Below the pieces are notes generated by a model, which worked only from the letters and a program-made list of their open reading frames with translations, did not search any database and was not told the DNA's origin. The position numbers were made by a program, and so were the translations under genes. Shown piece by piece: positions 26,257 to 34,838 of a stretch of 64,000 bases of DNA. Position 1 is the stretch's first letter, and each line of letters opens with the position of its first letter. The DNA comes from Nocardia brasiliensis IFM 10847. Lineage in GTDB: Bacteria > Actinomycetota > Actinomycetes > Mycobacteriales > Mycobacteriaceae. The stretch lies in contig NZ_BAUA01000174.1 in the NCBI RefSeq assembly GCF_000710915.1, positions 62,001 to 126,000 of the forward strand, read 5' to 3'.

Positions 26257-26521
26257 CCCAGCAGCGTATGCGCCGGAACCAAGGTCGCTGCTCTTGCTGA
26301 GGACGATACGACTATCGGGCGGTGCGATGGTGTACCCACCACTTTCGGAAGGTCTGCACGTCTCGCCCGCGACCGCGACACCCTCGATCCCCATCGGCTA
26401 CCGAATCGGTGTGAGATCGCACCACGTACCGAAGATCGCGGTCCAGCGCAGATACGATCCCAAATTACTAAGCACAAACATGCCTATTTATCGCATCTAC
26501 CGGGTTGACTCACAGAAATAG

Positions 26522-26535
26522 CAAGCGATAGCTTG
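26522..26535. promoter_or_regulatory. Inverted repeat at the MarR gene start
   Basis: CAAGC and GCTTG separated by GATA form a palindrome five bases before the ATG at 26541, inside an AT-rich stretch. The location fits a MarR autoregulatory operator and would block translation start or promoter escape when bound. Confidence 0.5.
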
Positions 26536-26540
26536 TAATA

Positions 26541-27050
26541 ATGGATGTCGAGAGCGAGCGTGCCGCCGAGGATCTGCGGTTGGCCGAGTCGGTGCGGTGG
26601 GCGGTATCGCGGCTGTCGTCGCGGCTGCGCGCGGAGCAACCCGGCAGCGGGAGACCGTTGACCCGGCTGAGCGCGTCGGTGCTGGCGAACCTCGCCCACA
26701 GCGGGCCGCTGACGGCGTCGAAGCTCGCGGCGATCGAGGGACTGCAGGTGCAGTCGCTGACCCGTGTCCTCAACGAACTCGACGACCTCGGCCGCATCCG
26801 CCGCTCCCGCAGCGACACCGACGCCCGCCAGCACGACATCGTGATCACCGAAGCGGGACACGAGGCACTGCGCGAGCACGTGCGCGACGGCAACGCCTGG
26901 CTGGCCACCGCGCTGCGCCACACCCTCAGCGACGCCGAACGCGGTGTATTGGCCATCGCGGCTGGACTGCTGCGCGACCTCGCCGACACCGACACCCCAC
27001 CCGGCCCCCGGGCCCCGTCTCGGGACGACGGCGCGGCACCGGCGCTATGA
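26541..27050 (+). CDS. MarR-family transcriptional regulator
   Basis: A 169-residue protein with a winged helix: LTRLSASVLANLAHSGPLTASKLAAIEGLQVQSLTRVLNELDDLGRIRRSRSDTDARQHDIVITEAG, including the typical D(T/R)DAR(Q/R) wing. The C-terminus is a helical dimerisation region and a disordered Pro-rich end. Its TGA overlaps the ATG of the efflux gene by the usual ATGA, so the two are translationally coupled. It probably represses the pair until the drug or metabolite binds. Confidence 0.9.
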   Translation: MDVESERAAEDLRLAESVRWAVSRLSSRLRAEQPGSGRPLTRLSASVLANLAHSGPLTASKLAAIEGLQVQSLTRVLNELDDLGRIRRSRSDTDARQHDIVITEAGHEALREHVRDGNAWLATALRHTLSDAERGVLAIAAGLLRDLADTDTPPGPRAPSRDDGAAPAL

Positions 27051-28264
27051 CCACCCATCGCGCACCGGCGACGCGGTCGAAACCGGCAGCGGGACAACGT
27101 ATTCGACTGCTTCTGGTGCTCGCCGGGCTCAGCGGTGCGGCGCCGCTGGCCACCGATATGTACGTGCCTGGCCTGCCGGACCTGGCCACCTCGCTGGGCA
27201 CCGACGCCTCCGGCGCGCAGCTGTCGCTGACCGGATTCCTGGCGGGAATCATCGTCGGACAACTGATCCTCGGACCGCTCAGCGACGCAACCGGTCGACG
27301 CCCCGTCCTGTTGGCGGGCACCGCCGGATTCACCGTCCTCTCCGCGGTCTGTGCGCTGGCACCCACCATCGCGGTCCTCGACCTGGCACGGTTCGGGCAA
27401 GGTGTCAGCGGCGCGGCTGGGATCGTCGTCGCCCGCGCCGTGGTCGCCGACCTGTTCGACGACCACGACATCGCCACCATGTACTCCCGCCTCGGCGCCA
27501 TCACCGCCGCCGCCCCCGTCCTCGCACCCATGGCTGGCGGAGCCCTGCTCCTCGCCCTGCCCTGGCGCGGAGTCTTCGCGGTACTCGCCGCGTTCGGCCT
27601 GCTCCTCGCGCTCGGCGTCTGGCGGTGGATCCCCGAATCGCATCCTCCGCAGGCCCGGCTGACCGGCGGTGTCACCGGCGGCCTGCGGACGGTCGCCGCC
27701 CTGGCCACCCGCCGCGCCGTCCTGGCTCCCGTACTGGCGTTGTCGTTCGGCGGCGCAGCGGTTTTCGCCTACATTGCCGGTACGACCTTCGTCTTCCAGG
27801 ACGTCTACCACCTCACCCCCGCCGCGGCCAGTCTCGTCTACGGCGTCAACGCCATCGGCAACATGCTCGGCAGCCTCGCCTGCGGACGACTCGTGAAACA
27901 CCGGCCACCGGAAACACTGCTCGTCGCCAGTGCCGCAGTCGCGGCGGCCGCGGCGGCTCTACTGTTCCTCGCCTCCGTCACTACCGATAGCCCTTTGGCC
28001 GTCACCTGGGGATGTCTTCTGGTGTCGCTCACCGCATTCGGTGTCTTCTTCCCCGCCGTGGTCACCATCGCCCAGCAACGCGGACGCACCGCCCCCGGCG
28101 CCACCTCCGCCCTCCTCGGCAGCGGGCAATTCCTTCTCGGCGCCGCAGCCTCCCCGATCGTCGGACTCTTCGGAACCCACACCCCCGCACCCATGGCAGC
28201 GGTCATGACCCTCGTCCTTACCCTGGCCACCCTCGCCGCACTCACCACCACCCGCTGTCGATAG
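27047..28264 (+). CDS. Bcr/CflA-type MFS drug efflux transporter
   Basis: A 405-residue major-facilitator protein with twelve membrane segments. The opening LSGAAPLATDMYVPGLPDLATSL, the loop-2 motif GPLSDATGRRPVLLAGT, and RFGQGVSGAAGIVVARAVVADLF are the conserved marks of the Bcr/CflA subfamily, which exports drugs (bicyclomycin, chloramphenicol) by proton antiport. It is directly coupled to the MarR gene upstream and has no other partner. Confidence 0.92.
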   Translation: MTTHRAPATRSKPAAGQRIRLLLVLAGLSGAAPLATDMYVPGLPDLATSLGTDASGAQLSLTGFLAGIIVGQLILGPLSDATGRRPVLLAGTAGFTVLSAVCALAPTIAVLDLARFGQGVSGAAGIVVARAVVADLFDDHDIATMYSRLGAITAAAPVLAPMAGGALLLALPWRGVFAVLAAFGLLLALGVWRWIPESHPPQARLTGGVTGGLRTVAALATRRAVLAPVLALSFGGAAVFAYIAGTTFVFQDVYHLTPAAASLVYGVNAIGNMLGSLACGRLVKHRPPETLLVASAAVAAAAAALLFLASVTTDSPLAVTWGCLLVSLTAFGVFFPAVVTIAQQRGRTAPGATSALLGSGQFLLGAAASPIVGLFGTHTPAPMAAVMTLVLTLATLAALTTTRCR

Positions 28265-28819
28265 AACGCAATTCGACAACCGGCGATAGGCCGTTGCGAG
28301 GATGCGACCGAATCCGGATGTGTCGGCGCCGAGGGCTCGACTGTCATCTCGGTATCTGATCGGGGTGCATCGCCACATCGCCACTGTAACGGGCGCTCGG
28401 TGTGAGCACGATCGACGAAGATGCGGGCGCGGTTGCGCGGTAAGGCATTCGAACTTGTCTGGCTCGGATTGTCTGTCCCACAGGCGGATTCACGCCTAGT
28501 CTGTGGTGCGGAGGTGATGGTGCCGGGGCCAGGTCAGCGCGCTGATCGAACGCGCACGAGGTACTGAGCGCGTCCCGCGTGTGGAAGTGCGCGACGACTG
28601 CCGGGCGGTCGCGAACGTAGGCTGCCACGCCGCACGTGGTGCTCGACCGATGCCGAAGCCGGGCAAGTGACCAGCAGGGATGGACTGGCGACTGATCATC
28701 GCTATAGTCTGCGTGTCCGCGAGACCGACGCGGCCACACGGAACTGGGGGCGGGATGCTTGTCATCGGCAATTCGAAACAACATGCGGTAGCAGCGGTTA
28801 TCTGGTGGAGGAGTCGATA
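28265..28819. other. Gene-free interval before the YbaB/WXG cassette
   Basis: No supported gene is seen. Open frames on both strands are shadows without ribosome-binding sites or family features. The last 100 bases probably hold the promoter of the five-gene cassette; GGAGGAG at 28806 is the ribosome-binding site of its first gene. Confidence 0.45.
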
Positions 28820-29365
28820 GTGGCGGTTCAGGGTCACTACAACCACTTCGACGACCCCGATGAATTCTGGGACGAGGAACCCCTCGAAATTCGCAGGCCA
28901 TCTGTACCCCATCCTGCGGTGCCCGTATCACGATCTGCGGTCGAGTTCCGGCCTTTGGTCGAGCCTGTCCCCACTCGTCCTTCCAGTGCGCGGCCCGAGC
29001 GAGGGGAATCCGTCGAACCCGATAGCGGTGGATCGGTCGAGGACGTGGACCTGCAGCAGGACCAGTTCGAGCGCTTGCGAGCGGTAGCTCGGCGCCGGAT
29101 CGAGGCAGTCATGGCCGAGGTCCGTATGCAACAGTTCACCGGGATATCCTCGGACCGGACTGCTACCGCGCGCGTTTCGAGTAGCGGCGTCGTTCTCGAT
29201 ATCGAGTTGTCGAACGGGTTCGGTGATCCGCGACAGCCGCAGTGGCTGGTCGCGGAAGGGATCGACTCGGCCGCCCGCGCCATCGTGGAGGCTGTCAACG
29301 CGGCCCGGGTCGCCGCAGCGCAGGCCGTTGCCGGAGGCTTCTCCGACGAATTTCGTCATCGATAG
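28820..29365 (+). CDS. YbaB/EbfC-like protein, cassette gene 1
   Basis: A 181-residue protein from a GTG at 28820 (GGAGGAG seven bases before). The first 80 residues are acidic, Pro-rich and probably disordered (HFDDPDEFWDEEPLEI). The C-terminal 100 residues resemble the YbaB/EbfC fold: a long helix (ERLRAVARRRIEAVMAEVRMQQF), then TARVSSSGVVLDIELS, and a second helix (SAARAIVEAVNAARVAAAQA). In Nocardia and mycobacteria YbaB-like proteins often open gene sets encoding small secreted WXG-type proteins, as here. A DNA-binding or chaperone role is possible. Confidence 0.65.
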   Translation: MAVQGHYNHFDDPDEFWDEEPLEIRRPSVPHPAVPVSRSAVEFRPLVEPVPTRPSSARPERGESVEPDSGGSVEDVDLQQDQFERLRAVARRRIEAVMAEVRMQQFTGISSDRTATARVSSSGVVLDIELSNGFGDPRQPQWLVAEGIDSAARAIVEAVNAARVAAAQAVAGGFSDEFRHR

Positions 29366-29399
29366 AGGTTGGTCCAAGGATGCGGGAAGGACAGCTGTG

Positions 29400-29726
29400 A
29401 TGGACTTCGACAATCTCTACCATTTTACGCAGGAAATGAATAAGAACTGGCGTGCTCTGATCGATGACATCGATTCCGGGCGATATCACGAGAAGCGTGC
29501 CGCCTCGAGCCGCCAGATCCCCGTCATCGACCCAGATTTGGGGCACTCCTACGGGTTGCTGTCTGTCGACGGAAACGGCTTCTTGCAAACGATCGGCCTG
29601 AGCATCGACGACGTCGTCCAGTCCAACGAGGCCGACGTCCTGCGGGCGATTTGTGCGGCGATCAACTCACCCGCGGCCCGGCCGGCGCCGGTGCTGTCCG
29701 ATGAAGGGGGCAATCTTCATGGCTGA
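29400..29726 (+). CDS. Small YbaB-like protein, cassette gene 2
   Basis: A 108-residue protein from the ATG at 29400 (GTG at 29397 also possible) with GGAAGGA upstream. It opens with a helix (MDFDNLYHFTQEMNKNWRALIDDID), has a beta-like middle (GLLSVDGNGFLQTIGLSID) and a closing helix (EADVLRAICAAINSP). The middle and end recall the YbaB strand-helix pattern of gene 1, so the two may form a heterodimer. Its end overlaps gene 3 by eight bases, which supports one operon. Confidence 0.55.
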   Translation: MDFDNLYHFTQEMNKNWRALIDDIDSGRYHEKRAASSRQIPVIDPDLGHSYGLLSVDGNGFLQTIGLSIDDVVQSNEADVLRAICAAINSPAARPAPVLSDEGGNLHG

Positions 29727-30042
29727 CCAGGATTTCCACGTGGTCCCCGAGGCGTTGAAGCTCGAGGCCGAAGAGGTCAGGCAGACCTCCGGACATTGGG
29801 ACGCCGCCAAGGACAAGATTCAGGGCACTCCGATGGACCTCAACGCACTCGGCTCCTTCGGCAAGGACAACGCCGCGAAGTTCAATCTCGCCACCGCGCG
29901 GCTCGCCACCAAACTGCGCGAAGGCTCGGCCTCCATCCAATCCGCCGCAGACGGCCTGAAAACCTGTGCAAACCACTTCGAGAGCTTGGATGCCGACTAC
30001 TACCGGAAATTCGGCTACATCGACGCACAAGTGGGGTACTGA
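29719..30042 (+). CDS. EspC-like type VII secretion target, cassette gene 3
   Basis: A 107-residue helical protein from the ATG at 29719, preceded by GAAGGGGG. It reads FHVVPEALKLEAEEVRQTSGHW, a long polar middle with DLNALGSFGKDNAAKFNLATARLA, and a second helix SASIQSAADGLKTCANHFESLDADYYRKF. Size and helix-turn-helix hairpin fit the ESX-1 secretion-associated EspC/DUF2580 group. No exact WXG and no clear YxxxD/E export signal were found, so export is inferred. It probably pairs with gene 4. Confidence 0.65.
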   Translation: MADQDFHVVPEALKLEAEEVRQTSGHWDAAKDKIQGTPMDLNALGSFGKDNAAKFNLATARLATKLREGSASIQSAADGLKTCANHFESLDADYYRKFGYIDAQVGY

Positions 30043-30044
30043 CC

Positions 30045-30827
30045 GTGGGAGACAAGAAGGGCTTCGCAATTCCCGCGGACCGAAACCCCAACGGCCTACC
30101 CGCGGAGTTGGTGTTCCCCTGGGAACAGGCAGCCTATGTGGTGAATTGGGCAGAAGACCTGGGTGTCGACGGACCGGTGCGCGACCGGATGAGCACCATT
30201 CAGAAGATGCTCGGCGATCCGAGCAAAGTTTCCACCGTCCTGGCGGCCTGGCAGGACTCGGTGTCCGAGCTGACCAAGGCGGTCGACGGCAGCAATGACG
30301 GTATCGGACTGGCAACTGCCAACGAGAATCTCAAAGCACGATGGGCCGGTTCAGCCCGAGATGCCGCCGTGGACTACGTCGATCGGCTCGCCACCTCGAC
30401 CCGATCGAACAACACATTCATCTCCCAGATCGCCGGCTACCTCAACGACCTGGGTGCATACTGCGCGACGGCATATACCAACGCCACAACCAGTGTGCAC
30501 TCGACAGCGGCCAGCCTCGCGCAATACGAGTCGGCACGCAAGAAGGCGCAAACCAACGCACTGGTGGTCATCCTCACCGGCGGAGCCGCAGGCACGGACA
30601 GCTACCAGAGCGCCGCATTGGACTTCGTTTCGACATTCATGACCGACACCAAAACACTCATCGACAACCTGAGCAAATACATGATCGACACCGGCGGCAA
30701 AATAGACGACGTCATCACCAAGATCAACCTGATCGAGGTTCCCGCCGCCATTGCGCCCGCGGCGTTGACCGTTTCCGGATGGCAGCCCCGCAATCCGACG
30801 GGTCCAGGTTGGGGGACGCCGTCGTGA
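30045..30827 (+). CDS. WXG-containing helical protein, cassette gene 4
   Basis: A 260-residue protein from a GTG at 30045, two bases after gene 3. The N-terminal half carries LKARWAGSARDAAVDYVDRLA, a WXG turn between two amphipathic helices as in WXG100/PPE-type substrates, followed by a long helical region (ISQIAGYLNDLGAYCATAYTNATTSVHSTA, then TDTKTLIDNLSKYMIDTGGKIDDVITKINL) and a Pro/Gly-rich tail. No enzymatic domain is visible. It is probably a structural or carrier substrate of a type VII system encoded elsewhere. Confidence 0.6.
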   Translation: MGDKKGFAIPADRNPNGLPAELVFPWEQAAYVVNWAEDLGVDGPVRDRMSTIQKMLGDPSKVSTVLAAWQDSVSELTKAVDGSNDGIGLATANENLKARWAGSARDAAVDYVDRLATSTRSNNTFISQIAGYLNDLGAYCATAYTNATTSVHSTAASLAQYESARKKAQTNALVVILTGGAAGTDSYQSAALDFVSTFMTDTKTLIDNLSKYMIDTGGKIDDVITKINLIEVPAAIAPAALTVSGWQPRNPTGPGWGTPS

Positions 30828-31477
30828 GGCGCGTGCGGGTGTGGTCACGGGTTGTCGTCATGGCGGCGGCGTGCTGTCTGGCTGTCGCGGGTTGTGGGAC
30901 AACGACATCGGGCAAAGACAAACCGGCACCGCCTTACGACAGTCCACCTGCCGATTGTGTTCCCGTCCAAGGCGTCAGCAGAGGGGCTGTGTCGAATTTC
31001 GCTGGGAACCTCTACGACCCCAAGGTCGAGTTTCGGAGCGAGCGGCCTGGATACGAGTCCGCGAAGGTGTTGACCTGTTTCGGCGCGTACACCACCGAGC
31101 AAGGTCAACCAGCTGCGGACAATACCGGCCCGCGGTCCAGCACGGTATTCATCACGATCACAGTGCGGCACGCCGACAACTCGGGTAGCAGCGACGCCGT
31201 GGAGTCCGCGAAGCGAAGCTTCACGAGCTACCGCGATGAACATGCCCGATTCGCCAAGATCATCAGAGGTCTCGGTGACGACGCGTACACCTCGAAGGAG
31301 ACCACGGACACCGATACCAGCGCTGAAGTGGACTTCCGTGTCGGCAACGCGGCATTGCATCTCCGGCTGAACCGTAGCTACGCACAACATCCGACACCAC
31401 AACAGGAGTCCGATGTCGAATCCAACGCATTGGCACTGGCACGCGCGCTCGCGGACGGCATGGACACCTTCATGTGA
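30824..31477 (+). CDS. Lipoprotein of unknown function, cassette gene 5
   Basis: A 217-residue protein from a GTG at 30824 that overlaps gene 4's stop as GTGA. The signal peptide is VVVMAAACCLAVAGCGTTTSG with lipobox AVAGC, so it is anchored outside the plasma membrane. The mature part has two Cys (DCVPV, VLTCFGAY) that may pair, as in DUF3558-like mycobacterial lipoproteins, and ends in a helix (VESNALALARALADGMDTFM). It closes the cassette and supports an envelope role for the set. Confidence 0.75.
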   Translation: MRRVRVWSRVVVMAAACCLAVAGCGTTTSGKDKPAPPYDSPPADCVPVQGVSRGAVSNFAGNLYDPKVEFRSERPGYESAKVLTCFGAYTTEQGQPAADNTGPRSSTVFITITVRHADNSGSSDAVESAKRSFTSYRDEHARFAKIIRGLGDDAYTSKETTDTDTSAEVDFRVGNAALHLRLNRSYAQHPTPQQESDVESNALALARALADGMDTFM

Positions 31478-31644
31478 TCCGAGTCGGGTACGCCTGCGCT
31501 CCCGGCTGCTGGTCTTGTTCGACGGATGGCGTTCCAATGCGCTGGTGATGGTGGCGCTTTCACCGAAGGCGCGACGATGCCCGGTTGCCCCGCGCACCGG
31601 GTGCCAGTGCGAGCGATTCTCTGCTGAGCACAACTGAGAACGCC

Positions 31645-31906
31645 AGGGTGCGTCCGGACCCCGCTCAGCCGCGGCATGGTTCGGGCCGAAAGGTTTGCCT
31701 CGGTGGTGTACGGGTTGCTGGCGTTGCAATCCGGAATCGCCGACAGTGAGGTGGTTTTCGATCTGGTTGCGGTCACGATCGCGCTGTCGATCGTGCTGCA
31801 CTCCTCCACCGATGTCCCCGTGGCGCGGATGCTGCGGGTGGAACCGCCCGACAATCTGCCCACCGGCAAGCACGCCCCGATGCATCCCGAGACGACCGCG
31901 CAATAG
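31645..31906 (+). pseudogene. Cation/proton antiporter (NhaP-type) C-terminal remnant
   Basis: One frame reads AAAWFGPKG and, after a shift inside AAAGGTTT near 31690, another reads FASVVYGLLALQSGIADSEVVFDLVAVTIALSIVLHSSTDVPVARML. Joined, these are the last two membrane helices of an NhaP-type antiporter (consensus WFGPRGLASVVYGLL). The first ten or so helices are missing; the lipoprotein gene ends 170 bases upstream. A dead gene fragment. Confidence 0.7.
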
Positions 31907-32040
31907 CGGACTGTCAGTTCGACGTCGGCTGCATCGCGTGGCTGAATCAGCGGTTCGCTGGATGGATCGGATATGCGGTTGTGGCGCTTCGGGAAAGCCC
32001 GCAGTGCCGGCCACGGCGGAGTAACCTCTATCACAGGAGC

Positions 32041-32060
32041 GCCGGGAAGCCTGGTCGGCA
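32041..32060 (+). promoter_or_regulatory. 20-nt shared motif (copy D)
   Basis: GCCGGGAAGCCTGGTCGGCA, 33 bases before the GTG start of the ABC ATPase at 32094 and 135 bases after the antiporter remnant. No TTTACGG direct repeat precedes it. It may originally have belonged to the lost antiporter's region. Confidence 0.5.
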
Positions 32061-32093
32061 TGTTCATATCTGTCGACCTTGAAGGGGGCTCCC

Positions 32094-33014
32094 GTGTCTG
32101 CTATCACGGCCTCGCCCGTGCCCGCGATCGAAACCTGTACTGCTGTCACGATCGAGCACCTGTCCAAACGGTTCGGTCGCACCGTCGCAGTCGATGATCT
32201 CAGCCTCACGGTGGCTGCCGGTGAGGTGTTCGGGTTCCTCGGTCCCAACGGTGCTGGGAAGTCGACCACTATCCGGTTGCTACTCGGATTGATTCGTCCC
32301 TCGGCCGGATTGGTGCGAGTGTTCGGTGATGACGCTGCCGATGTCCGGCGTGCGCACCGCCACCTGGCGTATGTGCCTGCTGACGTGGCCTTGTGGCCGT
32401 CGCTGACCGGTGCGGAGACCCTCGAGTTGCTTGCCAGGGTCGGTACGGGCACCGACCTCGGGTATCGCGCCGAACTCATCGAGCGGTTCGCCCTGGACGT
32501 GGACAAGCGAGGCAAAGCCTATTCGACCGGCAACAGGCAAAAGGTCGCTCTGATTGCCGCGTTCGCTTCCCGAGCGCCACTGCTGGTTCTCGACGAGCCG
32601 ACCAGCGGGCTGGATCCATTGATGGAGCACGAGTTCCGGCTCTGTGTCGGTGAGGCTCGAGATCGTGGGCAGACAGTCTTTCTGAGTTCACACCAACTCG
32701 GCGAAGTCGAGGCACTGTGTGATCGGGTGGCGATCCTGCGCACCGGACGGCTTGTGCAGACCGCGACGATGACGGAGCTGCGCCGTCTGCACCGAACCGT
32801 TATCGAGGTCGCCTATGAAGGCCGAACGCCGTCGCTGGCGGAGGTAGCCGGTGTCGAGGGTGTCGAAGCACCCGAACCGGGCCGACTCCGGTTCACGCTG
32901 TCCGGGCCTGCGGCACCGGCACTGCGCGCACTGTCCGCCGCACAGGTGACGACCCTGTCCTCGCACGAACCCAGCCTCGAGGAGATCTTCCTCGACTACT
33001 ACGGGCAGAAGTAG
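32094..33014 (+). CDS. ABC exporter ATP-binding protein
   Basis: A 306-residue ATPase. The GTG at 32094 follows GAAGGGGG; an upstream TTG would overlap this site. Walker A GPNGAGKST, signature variant YSTGNRQKVAL (for LSGGQ), Walker B LLVLDEPTSGLDPL and H-loop SSHQLGE are all present, with a C-terminal extension of the drug-exporter type. It is followed after two bases by a large permease gene. Substrate unknown; such pairs in actinobacteria export antibiotics and polyketides. Confidence 0.92.
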   Translation: MSAITASPVPAIETCTAVTIEHLSKRFGRTVAVDDLSLTVAAGEVFGFLGPNGAGKSTTIRLLLGLIRPSAGLVRVFGDDAADVRRAHRHLAYVPADVALWPSLTGAETLELLARVGTGTDLGYRAELIERFALDVDKRGKAYSTGNRQKVALIAAFASRAPLLVLDEPTSGLDPLMEHEFRLCVGEARDRGQTVFLSSHQLGEVEALCDRVAILRTGRLVQTATMTELRRLHRTVIEVAYEGRTPSLAEVAGVEGVEAPEPGRLRFTLSGPAAPALRALSAAQVTTLSSHEPSLEEIFLDYYGQK

Positions 33015-33016
33015 CG

Positions 33017-34636
33017 ATGAGCACCACGACAGTCACATCGGCCAGTGACTTCGCGCCGGGACGGGCAGCCGGCCGGCTCGCGCGACATCAAGCACAGCGC
33101 GGGGCGTTGTTCGTGACAGCCATCGCCGCGGGCATGTCGGCGCTGGTCGCGTTTCAATACCGCACCACCTTCGCCGACACCATCGACACCGGTGCGATCC
33201 GTGCACTTGCTGAGAACCCTGCCATCCGAGTCCTTTTCGGGCCTCCGCTGGCCTTGTCCGACCCTGGCGGATTCACCGTGTGGCGTACCGGCACCCCGGT
33301 CTTGGTGCTGTGCGGGGTGTGGGCACTGCTGGCCGCCACTCGCCTGACCCGCGGTGAGGAGGACGCCGGACGCTGGGAGCTGCTCCTCGGCGGCAGACTG
33401 CGCTCGGCCGACGTGCTCGTGCGGATCACCGCCACGCTGTGGCTGGCCGCAGCGGTGATCGGGGCCGGGGTCGGGACCGCGCTGGTCCTCACCGGTACCG
33501 ATCCGCTGGGCGCCTTCCTGCACGCAACCTGCGTGCTCGCAACCACCGCGGCTTTCGCCGGTGTGGGATTGCTTGCCGCGCAATTGATGCCATCGCGGGC
33601 CGCGGCCACCTGGCTGGCCTCGACCGCAGTCGGGGTGAGCCTGCTGCTGCGGATGCTTGCCGACGGTGTCGCCGTGTTCGCTTGGACGGCATGGCTTACC
33701 CCCTTCGGCCTGGCAGCACGCACCGCGCCCTACGCCCAGAATCGTGTTGCACCAGTGCTCGTGCTGGTGCTGTTCGCCATCGTGCCCGCCGCGTGCGCGC
33801 TGACCCTTGCCCAGCGGCGCGACCTCGGCGGTGCGGTGATCGCCTTGTCCAGCACGCGCGCTGCGCGTACACGCCTGCTCGGATCTGTAACCGGTTTCGC
33901 AGTTCGGCGCGCCGTCGGCCCCACCACCGGATGGGCACTAGGCATCGGCGCCTACTTCCTGCTGATCGGGGCGTTGATCTCCTCGATCCTCGAATTCATG
34001 GACGAGAACCCTCGTTTCGCCGAGCTTGCCGCGACAGCAGGATTCGGCGGACTCGGGTCGGCTACCGGATTCGCCGCTGCGATATTCGCGATCTTGGCCC
34101 TGCCAGCCGGAGGGTACGCCGCCAGTCGCATCGCCACCGCTGTCGCCGATGAGAAGGCACGCCGTTGGACCGCCCTGCATGCCCTGCCGCTGTCACGCTA
34201 TCGCGCGGCGGGAATCGAAATCGCTGTCACCACAGTCGGCTTGATGATCCTACTGAGCACAGCGGCGATCGCGATGTGGGCAGGTGCGGTACTCACCGGC
34301 GCCCCACTGGCCCTAGGCGACGCCCTCGCAGGCGCCGCCAACATCGCCCCGGTAGCCCTGCTCGCGCTCGGCGCCGCAGTACTGGCGTTGGGCTGGTACC
34401 CCAGCGCGGTCAGCGCGATCGGTGCTATCCCCGTGGTCGGCGGATTCCTGCTCGACGTCACGGCCCAGAGCATTGGCGCGCCAGCATGGATCCGGCAGAT
34501 CTCCCCGTTCGCTCACCTCGCCGCCGTACCGGACACCGCACCGGACTGGGGTGCCATCGCCATCCTGATTGTCGTCACCATCGCAGGGATCGCGATCGGA
34601 ATTCACGGCTACGCGAGGCGCGACCTGGAAGGATAG
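33017..34636 (+). CDS. ABC exporter permease, polyketide-exporter type
   Basis: A 539-residue membrane protein with about twelve segments in two halves of six, the size and layout of permeases annotated as polyketide antibiotic exporters (twice the normal ABC-2 length). Notable are LTRGEEDAGRWELLLGGRLRSADVL in the first half and SRIATAVADEKARRWTALHALPLSR in the matching loop of the second half, showing internal duplication. It forms a unit with the ATPase gene two bases upstream and ends before a hairpin at 34643. Confidence 0.88.
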   Translation: MSTTTVTSASDFAPGRAAGRLARHQAQRGALFVTAIAAGMSALVAFQYRTTFADTIDTGAIRALAENPAIRVLFGPPLALSDPGGFTVWRTGTPVLVLCGVWALLAATRLTRGEEDAGRWELLLGGRLRSADVLVRITATLWLAAAVIGAGVGTALVLTGTDPLGAFLHATCVLATTAAFAGVGLLAAQLMPSRAAATWLASTAVGVSLLLRMLADGVAVFAWTAWLTPFGLAARTAPYAQNRVAPVLVLVLFAIVPAACALTLAQRRDLGGAVIALSSTRAARTRLLGSVTGFAVRRAVGPTTGWALGIGAYFLLIGALISSILEFMDENPRFAELAATAGFGGLGSATGFAAAIFAILALPAGGYAASRIATAVADEKARRWTALHALPLSRYRAAGIEIAVTTVGLMILLSTAAIAMWAGAVLTGAPLALGDALAGAANIAPVALLALGAAVLALGWYPSAVSAIGAIPVVGGFLLDVTAQSIGAPAWIRQISPFAHLAAVPDTAPDWGAIAILIVVTIAGIAIGIHGYARRDLEG

Positions 34637-34642
34637 CGAAGC

Positions 34643-34670
34643 TGTCCGGACGATCGGAACGGTCCGGACA
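34643..34670 (+). terminator. Possible terminator after the ABC operon
   Basis: TGTCCGGAC and GTCCGGACA form a perfect 9-bp stem around a ten-base loop, seven bases after the permease stop. No T run follows. Confidence 0.5.
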
Positions 34671-34838
34671 CCGTGGACGGTGAGCTTCTCGTCTCGACGC
34701 CCTCGACACCGCCGGGGCGGATAGGAAGACCAGGACTTGGCCAGCGTCCGGCGGAGCGGTCAGTCCGAGGAGCTACTGATCCTGTTGGTCGTGCAACCGG
34801 CTTGCTTATGGCGTCTACAGGGGTCTGATGGGATCTTG

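Noticed and set aside
28344..28931. Minus-strand gene before the WXG cassette
   Set aside because: Composition is that of a shadow frame and it overlaps the first cassette gene's start region.
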